Positions 36,641 to 45,046 of a stretch of 64,000 nt of DNA are shown here, in pieces; position 1 is the stretch's first letter; each line of letters starts with the position of its first letter. The stretch spans positions 992,001-1,056,000 of the forward strand of contig NZ_AP025498.1 in NCBI RefSeq assembly GCF_024347535.1, read 5' to 3'. The position numbers were made by a program, and so were the translations under genes. A model generated the notes under the pieces. The model had not been told where the DNA came from. It ran no database searches and saw nothing but the letters and a program-made list of their open reading frames with translations. The stretch is from Vibrio kanaloae (GTDB lineage: Bacteria; Pseudomonadota; Gammaproteobacteria; Enterobacterales; Vibrionaceae).

Positions 36641-37261
36641 ATGATTCGCCTATTTCTTGCTTTACCGCTAGCGGGTGCATTGGGCTTGGCTCTGTTTTCT
36701 TTTATGGCTTGGATGGTCGATAATGGCCATCAACGTTCACCAGACAACAGTGAGACGTTAAGTTTCAACATGGTAATGGTGGAACAAGAACAAGAAGTTC
36801 AAAGAAGACAGCGCGCAGTCCCTGAAAAACCTGAAATGCCTGAACCGCCACCGGAAGCGCAAACGTCTCAGTCACAAGCTGAAGTTACGCCTCTGAATTC
36901 GATGTCTTCTTTGCCTTCACTGGATTTGAATACATCCATTGACGGCCTAGCGATTAACGCACCGACATTTTCTGATTTTGGGTCAAACCAACAAGCAATG
37001 CCTCTGTATCGAGTAGAACCTCGTTACCCACCAAAAGCGCTGAAGCGTGGCGCTGAAGGCCATGTGATAATGTCTTTTACCATCGACGAAACGGGACGCC
37101 CAGTTGACATTGAAGTCACTGATGCAAACCCACGTCGTATGTTTGAACGTGAAGCGATGAGAGCACTTAAAAAATGGAAATATCAACCGAAAGTCGTCGA
37201 TGGAAAAGCGATAGCTCAGGTTGGTCAAACCGTGAAACTAGAGTTTAAGTTGGCAAAATGA
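36641..37261 (+). CDS. tonB: TonB2-type energy transducer
   Basis: 206 residues, the length of Vibrio TonB2 rather than the longer TonB1. It has an N-terminal membrane anchor, a short proline-rich linker (EKPEMPEPPPEA) and the C-terminal TonB fold with YPPKALKRGAEGHV and KKWKYQP. The GGAGG ribosome site lies upstream. It contacts the TonB box of receptors such as the one at 31243. Whether it is the TonB2 or TonB3 paralogue cannot be settled from this window. Confidence 0.93.
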   Translation: MIRLFLALPLAGALGLALFSFMAWMVDNGHQRSPDNSETLSFNMVMVEQEQEVQRRQRAVPEKPEMPEPPPEAQTSQSQAEVTPLNSMSSLPSLDLNTSIDGLAINAPTFSDFGSNQQAMPLYRVEPRYPPKALKRGAEGHVIMSFTIDETGRPVDIEVTDANPRRMFEREAMRALKKWKYQPKVVDGKAIAQVGQTVKLEFKLAK

Positions 37262-38436
37262 TGAAACAGATATGGATATTAGTGGGCTTGTTGTTCATGC
37301 CCCTTACAACGCAAGCAAAAGACCTAACCCAATATACTGCAATTCGTGTTCAAAAGGCGCATAAGCTTGCTCAAGATGAACAGGTTAAACAGGCAATTGA
37401 CGTACTTGCAGGCTTGGAGCTTTCTAAAGGCTACGATAAGGCGTACGTTGCTCGTATGTTAGGTGTGTTTTACTGGCAAGAGGGTAAAACGGATACGGCA
37501 ATTAAGCAGCTTACTTATGCGGTCGATAGTAATTTACTGGTTGATGAACAAGCTTGGGTAACGAAGCGCATGCTTGCTGATTTGTTGTTAAATGATCAGC
37601 AATTCAAAAAAGCGCTTCCGCACTACTACCAGCTAGTAAAAACGGCCCCAGAAACGGAAAAGAAAGACACGCTTTGGATGCGAATTGCACAAGTGGAATA
37701 CCAAATTGAAAACTGGTCGAAAGTCCTAGTTGCCATCGGTAACCACGACAAATTGAATTCGAAACCAGAGTTATCATCTCTATCGCTAAAACTCGGCGCA
37801 CAGCTCCAGTTAAAGCAGTGGAAGCAGTCTATCCCTACACTGGAAAGCCTTATTGAACTCCAACCAGAGAAAGATAACTGGTGGCGTCAACTTGTGGGTA
37901 TTCAGTTAAGACTAGAACGTAACCGTGATGCATTGAACACGTTAGCACTGGCTGATTTACAAGGCGTTGAGCTGAAAAACTCAGATCGCCGCTTGTTAGC
38001 ACAGCTTTACGCGAAACGCGGCATTCCAGAGCGTGCTGCTCAAGAGATCGCTAAGTTAGATGATGCGAACAGTGATGTTCAGCTTCTGGCTGAGCAAGCA
38101 ACCTACTGGCAGTTAGCTAAAGAGTGGGACAGTGCCATTGAAGTGTGGACGCTAGCGGCTAAAAAAGACATCCAATATCATTGGAATGTCGCTCAGCTGT
38201 TGGTTCAGCAAGGTTACTATGATCGAGCGCTGGTTGTTCTCGACAAAGTGAAAGACAAAAACAAACAGGCCGACGTTGCTTTAGCTAAAGTACGATCATG
38301 GTATAAGCTAAAGAACCTAGATAACGCTCTTGCTCAAGCGAAGCGTGCAAACAACATCGATCCCTCGTCTGAAGCAAAAGGTTGGATTAAATATCTTACT
38401 CAGCTTAGAACAGTCAGTGATAACGGAAATGTCTAA
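37258..38436 (+). CDS. TPR-repeat protein of the TonB2-type operon
   Basis: 392 residues with a signal peptide (about 1-20) and repeated helical TPR-like units through the length. It overlaps tonB by ATGA and is the usual last gene of Vibrio TonB2 clusters. It is probably a periplasmic scaffold; no catalytic motif is seen. Confidence 0.85.
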   Translation: MMKQIWILVGLLFMPLTTQAKDLTQYTAIRVQKAHKLAQDEQVKQAIDVLAGLELSKGYDKAYVARMLGVFYWQEGKTDTAIKQLTYAVDSNLLVDEQAWVTKRMLADLLLNDQQFKKALPHYYQLVKTAPETEKKDTLWMRIAQVEYQIENWSKVLVAIGNHDKLNSKPELSSLSLKLGAQLQLKQWKQSIPTLESLIELQPEKDNWWRQLVGIQLRLERNRDALNTLALADLQGVELKNSDRRLLAQLYAKRGIPERAAQEIAKLDDANSDVQLLAEQATYWQLAKEWDSAIEVWTLAAKKDIQYHWNVAQLLVQQGYYDRALVVLDKVKDKNKQADVALAKVRSWYKLKNLDNALAQAKRANNIDPSSEAKGWIKYLTQLRTVSDNGNV

Positions 38437-38474
38437 CTGCTTATAGTGAAAAAAGAAGATAAAAACAAATAAGT

Positions 38475-38515
38475 AAAAGGGTGTCATCTGATGGTTCAAA
38501 TGACACCCTTTTTAA
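38475..38515. terminator. Terminator of the TonB2-type operon
   Basis: AAAAGGGTGTCAT/ATGACACCCTTTTT stem with an 11-base loop; it also faces the convergent lipoprotein gene. Confidence 0.88.
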
Positions 38516-38561
38516 TTCTGGCGGCTGAAGTACATTCCGTTTTACTGTTTGGATAATTTGC

Positions 38562-38882
38562 TCAAGGGCTGCACATCGTGCCACTAAACGTTGCGCTTTG
38601 AATCACGCCTCCGGTGACAGCTATCCAGTTAATGGTACAGTCTCGATAAGGATTCTTAAATATATATAAAGTATAACCATTATCTAATGGCTTCTTCGTC
38701 TCAATCCAAGCATAGTTTCGAGATGCCCAAAAACTGATAGGGCGTGAGCGTTCAGTTAGATACTGTTCTTGTACATCAGTTATGTCTGAACCGATATATT
38801 CTTGGATGCGCTCTTCCGTGTTGGTTATTTGGCTAGTACACGCAGTTGCTAGCGTAGCAAAAGCCAAAACAATAATACGCAT
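38562..38882 (-). CDS. Small predicted lipoprotein
   Basis: 106 residues with a lipobox (LATAC, cysteine at 15) and a short globular domain containing paired cysteines (RDCTINW and GTMCSP). I do not recognise the family. A ribosome site AAGGGA precedes the ATG. It sits between two iron operons in the opposite direction. Confidence 0.75.
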   Translation of the reverse strand: MRIIVLAFATLATACTSQITNTEERIQEYIGSDITDVQEQYLTERSRPISFWASRNYAWIETKKPLDNGYTLYIFKNPYRDCTINWIAVTGGVIQSATFSGTMCSP

Positions 38883-39220
38883 TTCAAAATCCCTTTCAGC
38901 TTAATTAGCTATCTTCAAATCGGTTATGGGTTCTATTTTTTAGTAAACCATATCAACCGATGAGTCCACATTTGTTCTTGATCGTCAAAGTGTTCCAACG
39001 ATCAAATAGTCCTAACTTCGTTTCTTAACGCCACAGCGCTTATTTTAAACCCACCTCAATCGAGCATGTTGAGGCTAAGGTTTTTTGAGGTTTGACGTTG
39101 TTCTCAGTCACCTCCAATACAAGTTATCAATTACCTTCAGTACAAGCTAGCAAGAATATGCATACAGCTCGATGACTTCCGATGTAATGTTATGTAAATC
39201 TCCTTACATCGCTCGGCAAA
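38883..39220. other. Intergenic region with two inverted repeats
   Basis: No gene. It holds a perfect 8-bp inverted repeat TTGATCGT-N12-ACGATCAA (38978-39005) and a CCTCAA-N9-TTGAGG hairpin followed by GGTTTTTT (39054-39086). The second could terminate or attenuate a plus-strand transcript. Neither is assigned to a known regulator. Confidence 0.5.
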
Positions 39221-39261
39221 CGTAAACAATGTAAATTGAATGCCAATACGAATTATTATCA
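39204..39261 (+). promoter_or_regulatory. Fur box and shared promoter element of the fpv-like operon
   Basis: TACGAAT-T-ATTATCA (39247-39261) matches the Fur 7-1-7 motif at 11 of 14. It is preceded by AATGTAAATT-x-AATGC and a TTACAT...ATGTAA inverted repeat. The same elements in the same order precede the siderophore receptor. Confidence 0.72.
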
Positions 39262-39300
39262 ACTAAATTGACGCCATAAAAATTATAGGTATTGGTTCGT

Positions 39301-39930
39301 ATGTCGCTAAAAAGTAGGGAAGTTCAATCATGGGCTCGTCGACTTCATGTTTATATTTCAATGGCGCTTCTGTTCATTGTTCTTTTCTTCTCAGTAACAG
39401 GTATAACCCTCAATCGACCTGAGTTATTTGAATTAACTCATCCCAATATCCAGCGCTCTACGTTAACGCTTCCTACGAGTTTGTTCACCATCCAAAACGG
39501 TCGATTAAAAGCTGATGAGCCTGCTTTCGAGATGTTTCTGTTTGAAGAAGCCAATCTGTCTGGTGTTCCTTCCGGCTTAGACATCTACGCGGAGATTGAA
39601 GACGGTGAGTTGCTGATCGGGGAAGTATCCATGGACTTCAAAGGGCCAGGTTACAACGCTTCTGTATTTGTCGACGTGACGTCTGAAATGGTCGAAGTCG
39701 AAACCACCAATTACGGCGTTATCGCGCTTTTGAATGATCTACATAAAGGGCGTAATAGCGGTGAAGTTTGGAAATGGTTTATCGATATCACAGCACTACT
39801 GATGATCTTCTTTGTGCTTACTGGCGTGTGTTTACTGTTACCTAAGAAAAAAACACTGAATACCTCTATAAAATGGACAGTGTTTGGGTCTGCAATCTCA
39901 CTTGTTATCTATTTTGTCGCCGTGCCTTAA
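39301..39930 (+). CDS. PepSY-associated membrane protein, FpvG-like
   Basis: 209 residues from the ATG at 39301; a TTG at 39292 is less likely. Membrane helices lie at about 15-38, 157-178 and 188-207 with a periplasmic PepSY-type region between. Histidines flank the first helix (RRLHVY) and precede the second (NDLHKG). It is the first gene of the operon, as FpvG is in Pseudomonas aeruginosa, where it reduces ferri-pyoverdine in the periplasm. That function here rests on operon similarity. Confidence 0.82.
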   Translation: MSLKSREVQSWARRLHVYISMALLFIVLFFSVTGITLNRPELFELTHPNIQRSTLTLPTSLFTIQNGRLKADEPAFEMFLFEEANLSGVPSGLDIYAEIEDGELLIGEVSMDFKGPGYNASVFVDVTSEMVEVETTNYGVIALLNDLHKGRNSGEVWKWFIDITALLMIFFVLTGVCLLLPKKKTLNTSIKWTVFGSAISLVIYFVAVP

Positions 39931-40000
39931 CGCTTATTCGATTGATTAATCGAATTGAGTAATGAATAAAAGGTTAAACGGATTTAAAAGGTTGTTAAAC

Positions 40001-40519
40001 ATGAAAAAAATGAACTGGAGCAAGATACTTCTTGTTTTGTCTCTTTTGCCAAGCTTAGGTATGGCACAAACAATTCCTGACACGGCAAAACTGGATGTGA
40101 ACTTCGAGCTACCGAAGATTGATACCTCAATGTACGCCCGTCCATACGTTGCGATCTGGGTTGAAAACAGTGAACGAAAGTCAGTGAAAACGATTGAACT
40201 TTGGGTCGGTAAAGACGAATGGCTTAAAGATTTGCGTAGCTGGTGGCGAAAGGTTGGACGTTACGATCGTGAATTGGTTGATGCTGTGACATCAGCTACG
40301 CGTCCTGCTGGGAACTATCGATTCGTTTGGGATGGTAAGAGCGACAACGGTGAAATCCTAGATCAAGGCGAGTACACGGTTCATATCGAAGTCGTTCGCG
40401 AACACGGTGGGCGTAACTATCTTCGTCAAAAAGTATCACTCACTGATACAAACGCGTCTTATGAATTAAAGGCAACGGAAGAGACGGGGAAAATCACTCT
40501 GAACTATATCGCTAAGTAA
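40001..40519 (+). CDS. DUF2271 periplasmic protein
   Basis: 172 residues from the ATG at 40001, which begins a clean signal peptide ending GMAQ; an upstream in-frame ATG at 39962 would add 13 residues. The DUF2271 domain is clear: YVAIWVENSERKSVKTIELW, DAVTSATRPAGNYRFVWDG and GEYTVHIEVVREHGGRNYLRQ. Such proteins accompany PepSY membrane reductases. It probably corresponds to one of the small periplasmic helpers (FpvH/J-like) of the iron-reduction complex. Confidence 0.82.
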   Translation: MKKMNWSKILLVLSLLPSLGMAQTIPDTAKLDVNFELPKIDTSMYARPYVAIWVENSERKSVKTIELWVGKDEWLKDLRSWWRKVGRYDRELVDAVTSATRPAGNYRFVWDGKSDNGEILDQGEYTVHIEVVREHGGRNYLRQKVSLTDTNASYELKATEETGKITLNYIAK

Positions 40520-40605
40520 AAAAGCGTGAACAGAATAAACAGCATTCCTCGCAGGCTTAGGTTAAGCGACACAGCTAAAAATTATAAATAATGGAATTAA
40601 ACATA

Positions 40606-41439
40606 ATGAAACAGACAAAAATCAAAGCACTTGCACTAGCGGGTGTGATGGCATTCGGCCTAGCGGTAACGACAACAGCACAAGCTCACCCACGCTGGAT
40701 TTTGCCATCACACTTTACCGTATCGAAAGAAGGCGGTGATTGGCTTACGTTCGATGTGACGGCGTCTCACGGTACGTTTGTTTTTGATAAGCCTGCTGGC
40801 AGCGAAAATGCTCATGTCATCATGCCTGATGGCCGCAGCGAGCGTCCTAACTTTGTGATTCGCGGCAAACGTCGTTCAATCTTCGACTTCTATTTTGAAG
40901 AAGAAGGCACACATAAAGTAGCGATTAACAACCAGCCGTCTTACTACACGCAATACAAAGCGGGCCGTCGTGACACGGTGAAATGGATCAAAGCAAACAA
41001 AGCGGAACGTGACTCTGTTCTTCCTGAAAAGTCGCGTGACGTTGTAACTCAAGTCGGTTTCACTCGTGCAGAAAGCTACATCACAGTAGGTAAGCCAACG
41101 GATTCAGTATTCAAAATCGAAGGGAAGCTTCTAGAAATGAAGCCTGTGACACACCCTTCAGACATCGTTGAAGGCGAACCAGTGACGTTCCAATTCTTCT
41201 ACAACGGTGAAATTCAAAAAGACGTGAAAGCTGAGATCACTCGTGAAGGTACGCTTTATCGCAACCACCAAGAGCAGATTGATGTCGTCAGCGATGAGAA
41301 CGGTGAAATCACGTTCACTCCAGATGTAGCGGGTCGTTACGTAATGAAAGCGAACTACAAAGGTGAGTTGATTGACAACCCACTCGCAGACAAAGCAAGC
41401 GCGAACGTTCACCTAACGTTCGAAGCACTGCTTCAATAA
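40606..41439 (+). CDS. DUF4198 (NikM-like) periplasmic protein
   Basis: 277 residues from the ATG at 40606 (in-frame ATG at 40591 lacks a ribosome site). A signal peptide ends QAHPRW, exposing an N-terminal histidine after cleavage as in many metal-delivery proteins. Two beta-rich domains follow, the second like a carboxypeptidase-regulatory/NikM fold (GEPVTFQFFYNG, DENGEITFTPDVAGRY). DUF4198 proteins are linked to transition-metal uptake, here in an operon with a metal ABC transporter. Confidence 0.82.
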   Translation: MKQTKIKALALAGVMAFGLAVTTTAQAHPRWILPSHFTVSKEGGDWLTFDVTASHGTFVFDKPAGSENAHVIMPDGRSERPNFVIRGKRRSIFDFYFEEEGTHKVAINNQPSYYTQYKAGRRDTVKWIKANKAERDSVLPEKSRDVVTQVGFTRAESYITVGKPTDSVFKIEGKLLEMKPVTHPSDIVEGEPVTFQFFYNGEIQKDVKAEITREGTLYRNHQEQIDVVSDENGEITFTPDVAGRYVMKANYKGELIDNPLADKASANVHLTFEALLQ

Positions 41440-41484
41440 CCTGTGATATCAGGGCTAGATCTCTGATTAAGCAACCAAAAACAT

Positions 41485-41506
41485 AAGGGCTCATTTGAGC
41501 CCTTTA
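41485..41506. terminator. Intercistronic hairpin
   Basis: Perfect AAGGGCTCA-TT-TGAGCCCTT within the operon, without a strong T-tract; likely attenuator or mRNA-end stabiliser. Confidence 0.45.
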
Positions 41507-41554
41507 TCGCTCAGTTTACTACTGAGAATTTGCACTGTGGCTAAGGTACGAACC

Positions 41555-41890
41555 ATGACAATAAAAACAAAACTAAAATCTCTCATCACTCCATGCTTGG
41601 CTTTAGGACTTGGTTCCGCTGCATTACCTGCGCAAGCACATTTTCCATTGATGAGCTGCTGGTTTGAAGGCAAAACCGTGGCCTGTGAAGCTGGCTACTC
41701 AGACGGTAGTAAAGCGATTGATTATGCGGTTGAGATGTACGATTACGAAGACAACTTGATTGCAAAAGAGATGACGGATAAGCGCTCCATCGTTGAGTTT
41801 CCCAACCCTGACACTGAGTTCTACCTTGTGTTTGATTCAGGCCACGAGTTTCCTGTTGAAGTAGACGTTGTTGAGATCAGCGAGAAATGA
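41555..41890 (+). CDS. Small exported protein, unknown family
   Basis: 111 residues from the ATG at 41555 with AAGG upstream; the longer start at 41495 lies in the preceding hairpin region. A signal peptide ends PAQAHFPLMS, again leaving a histidine near the mature N-terminus. The mature part has two cysteines (SCWFEGKTVACEAG) and an acidic beta-rich stretch. I do not recognise the family. It overlaps the next gene by ATGA. Its position suggests a role in metal handling. Confidence 0.75.
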   Translation: MTIKTKLKSLITPCLALGLGSAALPAQAHFPLMSCWFEGKTVACEAGYSDGSKAIDYAVEMYDYEDNLIAKEMTDKRSIVEFPNPDTEFYLVFDSGHEFPVEVDVVEISEK

Positions 41891-42483
41891 TCATCCAAGG
41901 TGTACGTGCTGACACGGGTGGCAGAGAAGGCAAATGGGTAGGGCTGATCATTGTGTTCATTCTGAGCTTTGCCACGGTTGCTATCCCATTTCATCAAGCA
42001 GAATCCCGCGTGAAAGCGATACTTGATCATCAAATTCTGGTGACCGATGTTGAACAAGAAAACTTGGCAATGTTGTCAGAACTGCGTTTAGCGCATGAAG
42101 AGATTCGTGATCTGCGTATGGACTCAGACGGCGAATGGCCAAGTGTTGCATCACTGAAAGATGAATGGGTCGCGCCATTTGTTGAAGATCAGAGTTGGAA
42201 GCGCAAAGGTTCTCATGCTTGGCTCTTGGATGAGCGTGGTTACTATTTTTCTAGACCAGATCAACATGCAACATCAAGCGATCATACTACACCAACCGAT
42301 CATGGCTTTGCGAACTCCTTTATTTTGAACGCGAACAGCGTTTGTCCTGAAATCTGGATTTTCTTCGGTGGTGTAGCGAAACAGCCAGCTACTTTTGACC
42401 AACACACGCTTGAGTCTACGGGTTGGAAAATGGTCGTAAACGAATCAGAAATTGAACAGCATCATGAAAGAGATGCTCACTAA
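41887..42483 (+). CDS. DUF6162 membrane-anchored protein, FpvK-like
   Basis: 198 residues with an N-terminal membrane anchor (about 17-36), a short coiled coil and a periplasmic domain. Histidines cluster in RPDQHATSSDHTTPTDHG and at the C-terminus (EQHHERDAH). DUF6162 genes typically sit beside zinc/manganese/iron-type ABC transporters. It is translationally coupled to the small exported protein. Confidence 0.78.
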   Translation: MIIQGVRADTGGREGKWVGLIIVFILSFATVAIPFHQAESRVKAILDHQILVTDVEQENLAMLSELRLAHEEIRDLRMDSDGEWPSVASLKDEWVAPFVEDQSWKRKGSHAWLLDERGYYFSRPDQHATSSDHTTPTDHGFANSFILNANSVCPEIWIFFGGVAKQPATFDQHTLESTGWKMVVNESEIEQHHERDAH

Positions 42484-42499
42484 TAATAAGAGAATTACT

Positions 42500-43435
42500 A
42501 TGCGAATTATGACTCTATTGATGTCGTTATTGGCGGTGTTCATGACACCCAATGCATTGGCAAAAGAATACAAGATCGATAGCGATAAGCTAACGATTGG
42601 CATAACCCTCCAACCTTATTACAGCTATGTAAAAGCGGTGGTGGGTGACAAAGTGAACATTCTTCCTTTGGTTGACGCAGGTTTCAACCCACACAATTAT
42701 TTACCACAACCCAATGATTTAAAGCGATTGAGCCAGATGGATGCAATCGTAGTAAACGGTATTGGTCATGACGACTTTGCGCTTAAAGTGATTTCAGCCG
42801 CGCAACGTGATGATTTAGTCGTGATTGAGGCAAACAAGGAAGTGCCTTTGCTTCCTGCTCTTGGCCAGTCTGTTGGTCAAGGTGCCGTTAACCCGCATAC
42901 CTTTGTTGGGCTTTCGACAACGATTCAAAAGGTTTACACCATCGCCAGTGAAGTCTCTAAACTCGACCCAGACAACGCTACGTTTTATCGCAAGAACGCA
43001 CGTAAGTACGCCAAGCAATTTCGCTTTATGAAGCGTGATGCGATGTTGTCATTAGGTGAGTTAGATACATCAGGTATGAAAGTAGCGACTACGCACAATG
43101 CTTATGGCTACATTCTTCAAGAATTTGGTGTTGATGTGGCGGCAGTGATAGAACCTGCACACGGTGTTGAACCAAGTGCGAGCCAGCTACAAGAAACGAT
43201 CGAAAAGATCCGCGCATCGGGCATTGATGTTCTGTTCTACGAGCTCAACATGCCAAACCGTTTTGTTGACACCATTGAAGCGGAAACTGGCGTTCAGCTT
43301 TACCGTTTCTCTCACATGACGCACGGCGAATATGAAGACGATAAAGTCGAAGTTGAGATGAAGAAGAACCTAGAAACGTTAATCGAAGCAATGAAATTTG
43401 CGGCAGCGAACCAAGATAAAAGCGGGAACGCATAA
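42500..43435 (+). CDS. Metal ABC transporter substrate-binding protein, FpvC-like
   Basis: 311 residues from the ATG at 42500 with a signal peptide (about 1-22, ending ALAK). It is a cluster A-I (ZnuA/TroA) binding protein with candidate metal ligands in FNPHNYLP, VNPHTFVG and the IEPAHGVEPSA region. It would bind a divalent metal, most likely Fe(II) in this Fur-controlled operon, for the adjacent ATPase and permease. Its stop overlaps the ATPase start. Confidence 0.9.
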   Translation: MRIMTLLMSLLAVFMTPNALAKEYKIDSDKLTIGITLQPYYSYVKAVVGDKVNILPLVDAGFNPHNYLPQPNDLKRLSQMDAIVVNGIGHDDFALKVISAAQRDDLVVIEANKEVPLLPALGQSVGQGAVNPHTFVGLSTTIQKVYTIASEVSKLDPDNATFYRKNARKYAKQFRFMKRDAMLSLGELDTSGMKVATTHNAYGYILQEFGVDVAAVIEPAHGVEPSASQLQETIEKIRASGIDVLFYELNMPNRFVDTIEAETGVQLYRFSHMTHGEYEDDKVEVEMKKNLETLIEAMKFAAANQDKSGNA

Positions 43436-44169
43436 TGCTGGGTCCATCGATTTCAATTAATCAACTCGGTCTACAATACGACAACAATGTGATTCTTGAT
43501 GATATCTCGCTCGAACTTAAAGCGGGTCAGTGTCACGTGATCATGGGGCCAAACGGCGGTGGCAAAACCTCTTTGCTGCGTTCTGTTCTTGGTATTACGC
43601 CTTTCTCTGGACAAATCAATATTCATTGGCCAGAAAAGCCAAGTATTGGTTATGTTCCTCAAAAGGCGACCTTCGAATCGAGCTTACCTCTGACGGTCAT
43701 GGATTTTGTGTTACTCAATCAAACTCGAATCCCACTGTTTTGGCGTCGAAAATCCAAGCAATTGGATCTTGCATTAGCGCAGCTAGACCGTGTTGGTATG
43801 GCGACTCGTAGTGACCGTCGTATGGGGCAGTTATCGGGCGGTGAACAACAACGTGTGTTGTTTGCACAAGCCTTATTGGATAACCCAAGCTTACTGGTGT
43901 TGGACGAACCGACTACTGGTATGGACGAGCAGGGCGTTCGTTATCTTGAATCTCTCATTCGTGAATGCGTTGATGAAGGCCGCACGATTCTTGCGGTTCA
44001 CCACGATGTCACCGCAGTGCGTCGCCTTGAAGCGAACGTACATGTTATTAATCGATTCTTGGTTGATAGCGGTCCACACGAACAAGTATTGCATCAAAGC
44101 AAAATTGAAAGCTTATTCCAGCATTACAGCAGTGGTACAGCCATCGTTAACTCGAAGGAGGTGGCGTAA
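43435..44169 (+). CDS. Metal ABC transporter ATPase, FpvD-like
   Basis: 244 residues with Walker A GPNGGGKTS (about 37-45), signature LSGGEQQRV (about 133), Walker B LLVLDEPTTG and the H-loop HHD. It overlaps both the binding-protein gene (TAATG) and the permease gene (TAATG). Confidence 0.95.
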   Translation: MLGPSISINQLGLQYDNNVILDDISLELKAGQCHVIMGPNGGGKTSLLRSVLGITPFSGQINIHWPEKPSIGYVPQKATFESSLPLTVMDFVLLNQTRIPLFWRRKSKQLDLALAQLDRVGMATRSDRRMGQLSGGEQQRVLFAQALLDNPSLLVLDEPTTGMDEQGVRYLESLIRECVDEGRTILAVHHDVTAVRRLEANVHVINRFLVDSGPHEQVLHQSKIESLFQHYSSGTAIVNSKEVA

Positions 44170-45044
44170 TGGATTGGTTACGACAACTTGCCGCAACTGG
44201 TGTTGAAGCGGGTTGGTTATCAGACAGCTTCATGTATGCGTTCATGGTGAATGCACTGGTTGCCGCGTTATTACTTGGCCCGTTACTAGGTGGCCTTGGT
44301 ACTTTGGTGATCGCGAAGCGTCTGGCTTTCTTCTCTGAAGCCGTCGGTCACGCAGCGTTAACCGGTATCGCTATTGGTGTTTTGCTTGGCGAGCCACCAG
44401 AAAACCCAATCATTGGTTTGTTTAGCTTCTGTATGATCTTCGCTCTGCTTCTTCATTTTGTAAGAAACAGAACCAACGTGCCATACGATACCCTAGTCGG
44501 TGTTTTCCTTGCACTAGCGTTAGCGGTTGGTGCGGCATTGCTGATGTATGTGGCACGTAAGATCAATATTCACATGCTTGAGAATGTACTGTTTGGTTCA
44601 ATTCTTACCGTAACGGACCAAGATTTGATGATTCTCGCAGGCAGTTGCGCACTCATCATTTTGCTCTTAATACCAACGTTCAACCGTATTCTGCTGACTT
44701 GTATCAGCCCTGATATTGCCAAGGTACGTGGTTACAACACCAGTTTCTACGACTACTTGTTTGTCATGATGATCACCTTAGTGACGATTGCAGCCGTGAA
44801 GATAGTGGGTGCGGTTCTGGTCGGCGCGTTATTGCTGATCCCAGGAGCAACAGCTCGACTGCTAACTAAACGCATGGGCAGCTTTGTTTTACTGTCTGCG
44901 TTGTTGGCAACTATCGCATGTTTGGTCGGAACAGTATTGCCGATGGAACTTAAACTGCCAGTGCCATCGGGTGCGTCAATCATCATCGTTTCCGCAACAT
45001 TTTTCCTAGCGGCAACGCTATACCGAATTGTAAGAAAGGCATAA
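44169..45044 (+). CDS. Metal ABC transporter permease, FpvE-like
   Basis: 291 residues of the ABC-3 (ZnuB/MntB) family with about eight membrane helices; FFSEAVGHAALTGIAIG and the late VGALLLIPGATARLL segment are typical. AAGGAGG precedes the start. Confidence 0.93.
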   Translation: MDWLRQLAATGVEAGWLSDSFMYAFMVNALVAALLLGPLLGGLGTLVIAKRLAFFSEAVGHAALTGIAIGVLLGEPPENPIIGLFSFCMIFALLLHFVRNRTNVPYDTLVGVFLALALAVGAALLMYVARKINIHMLENVLFGSILTVTDQDLMILAGSCALIILLLIPTFNRILLTCISPDIAKVRGYNTSFYDYLFVMMITLVTIAAVKIVGAVLVGALLLIPGATARLLTKRMGSFVLLSALLATIACLVGTVLPMELKLPVPSGASIIIVSATFFLAATLYRIVRKA

Positions 45045-45046
45045 TC

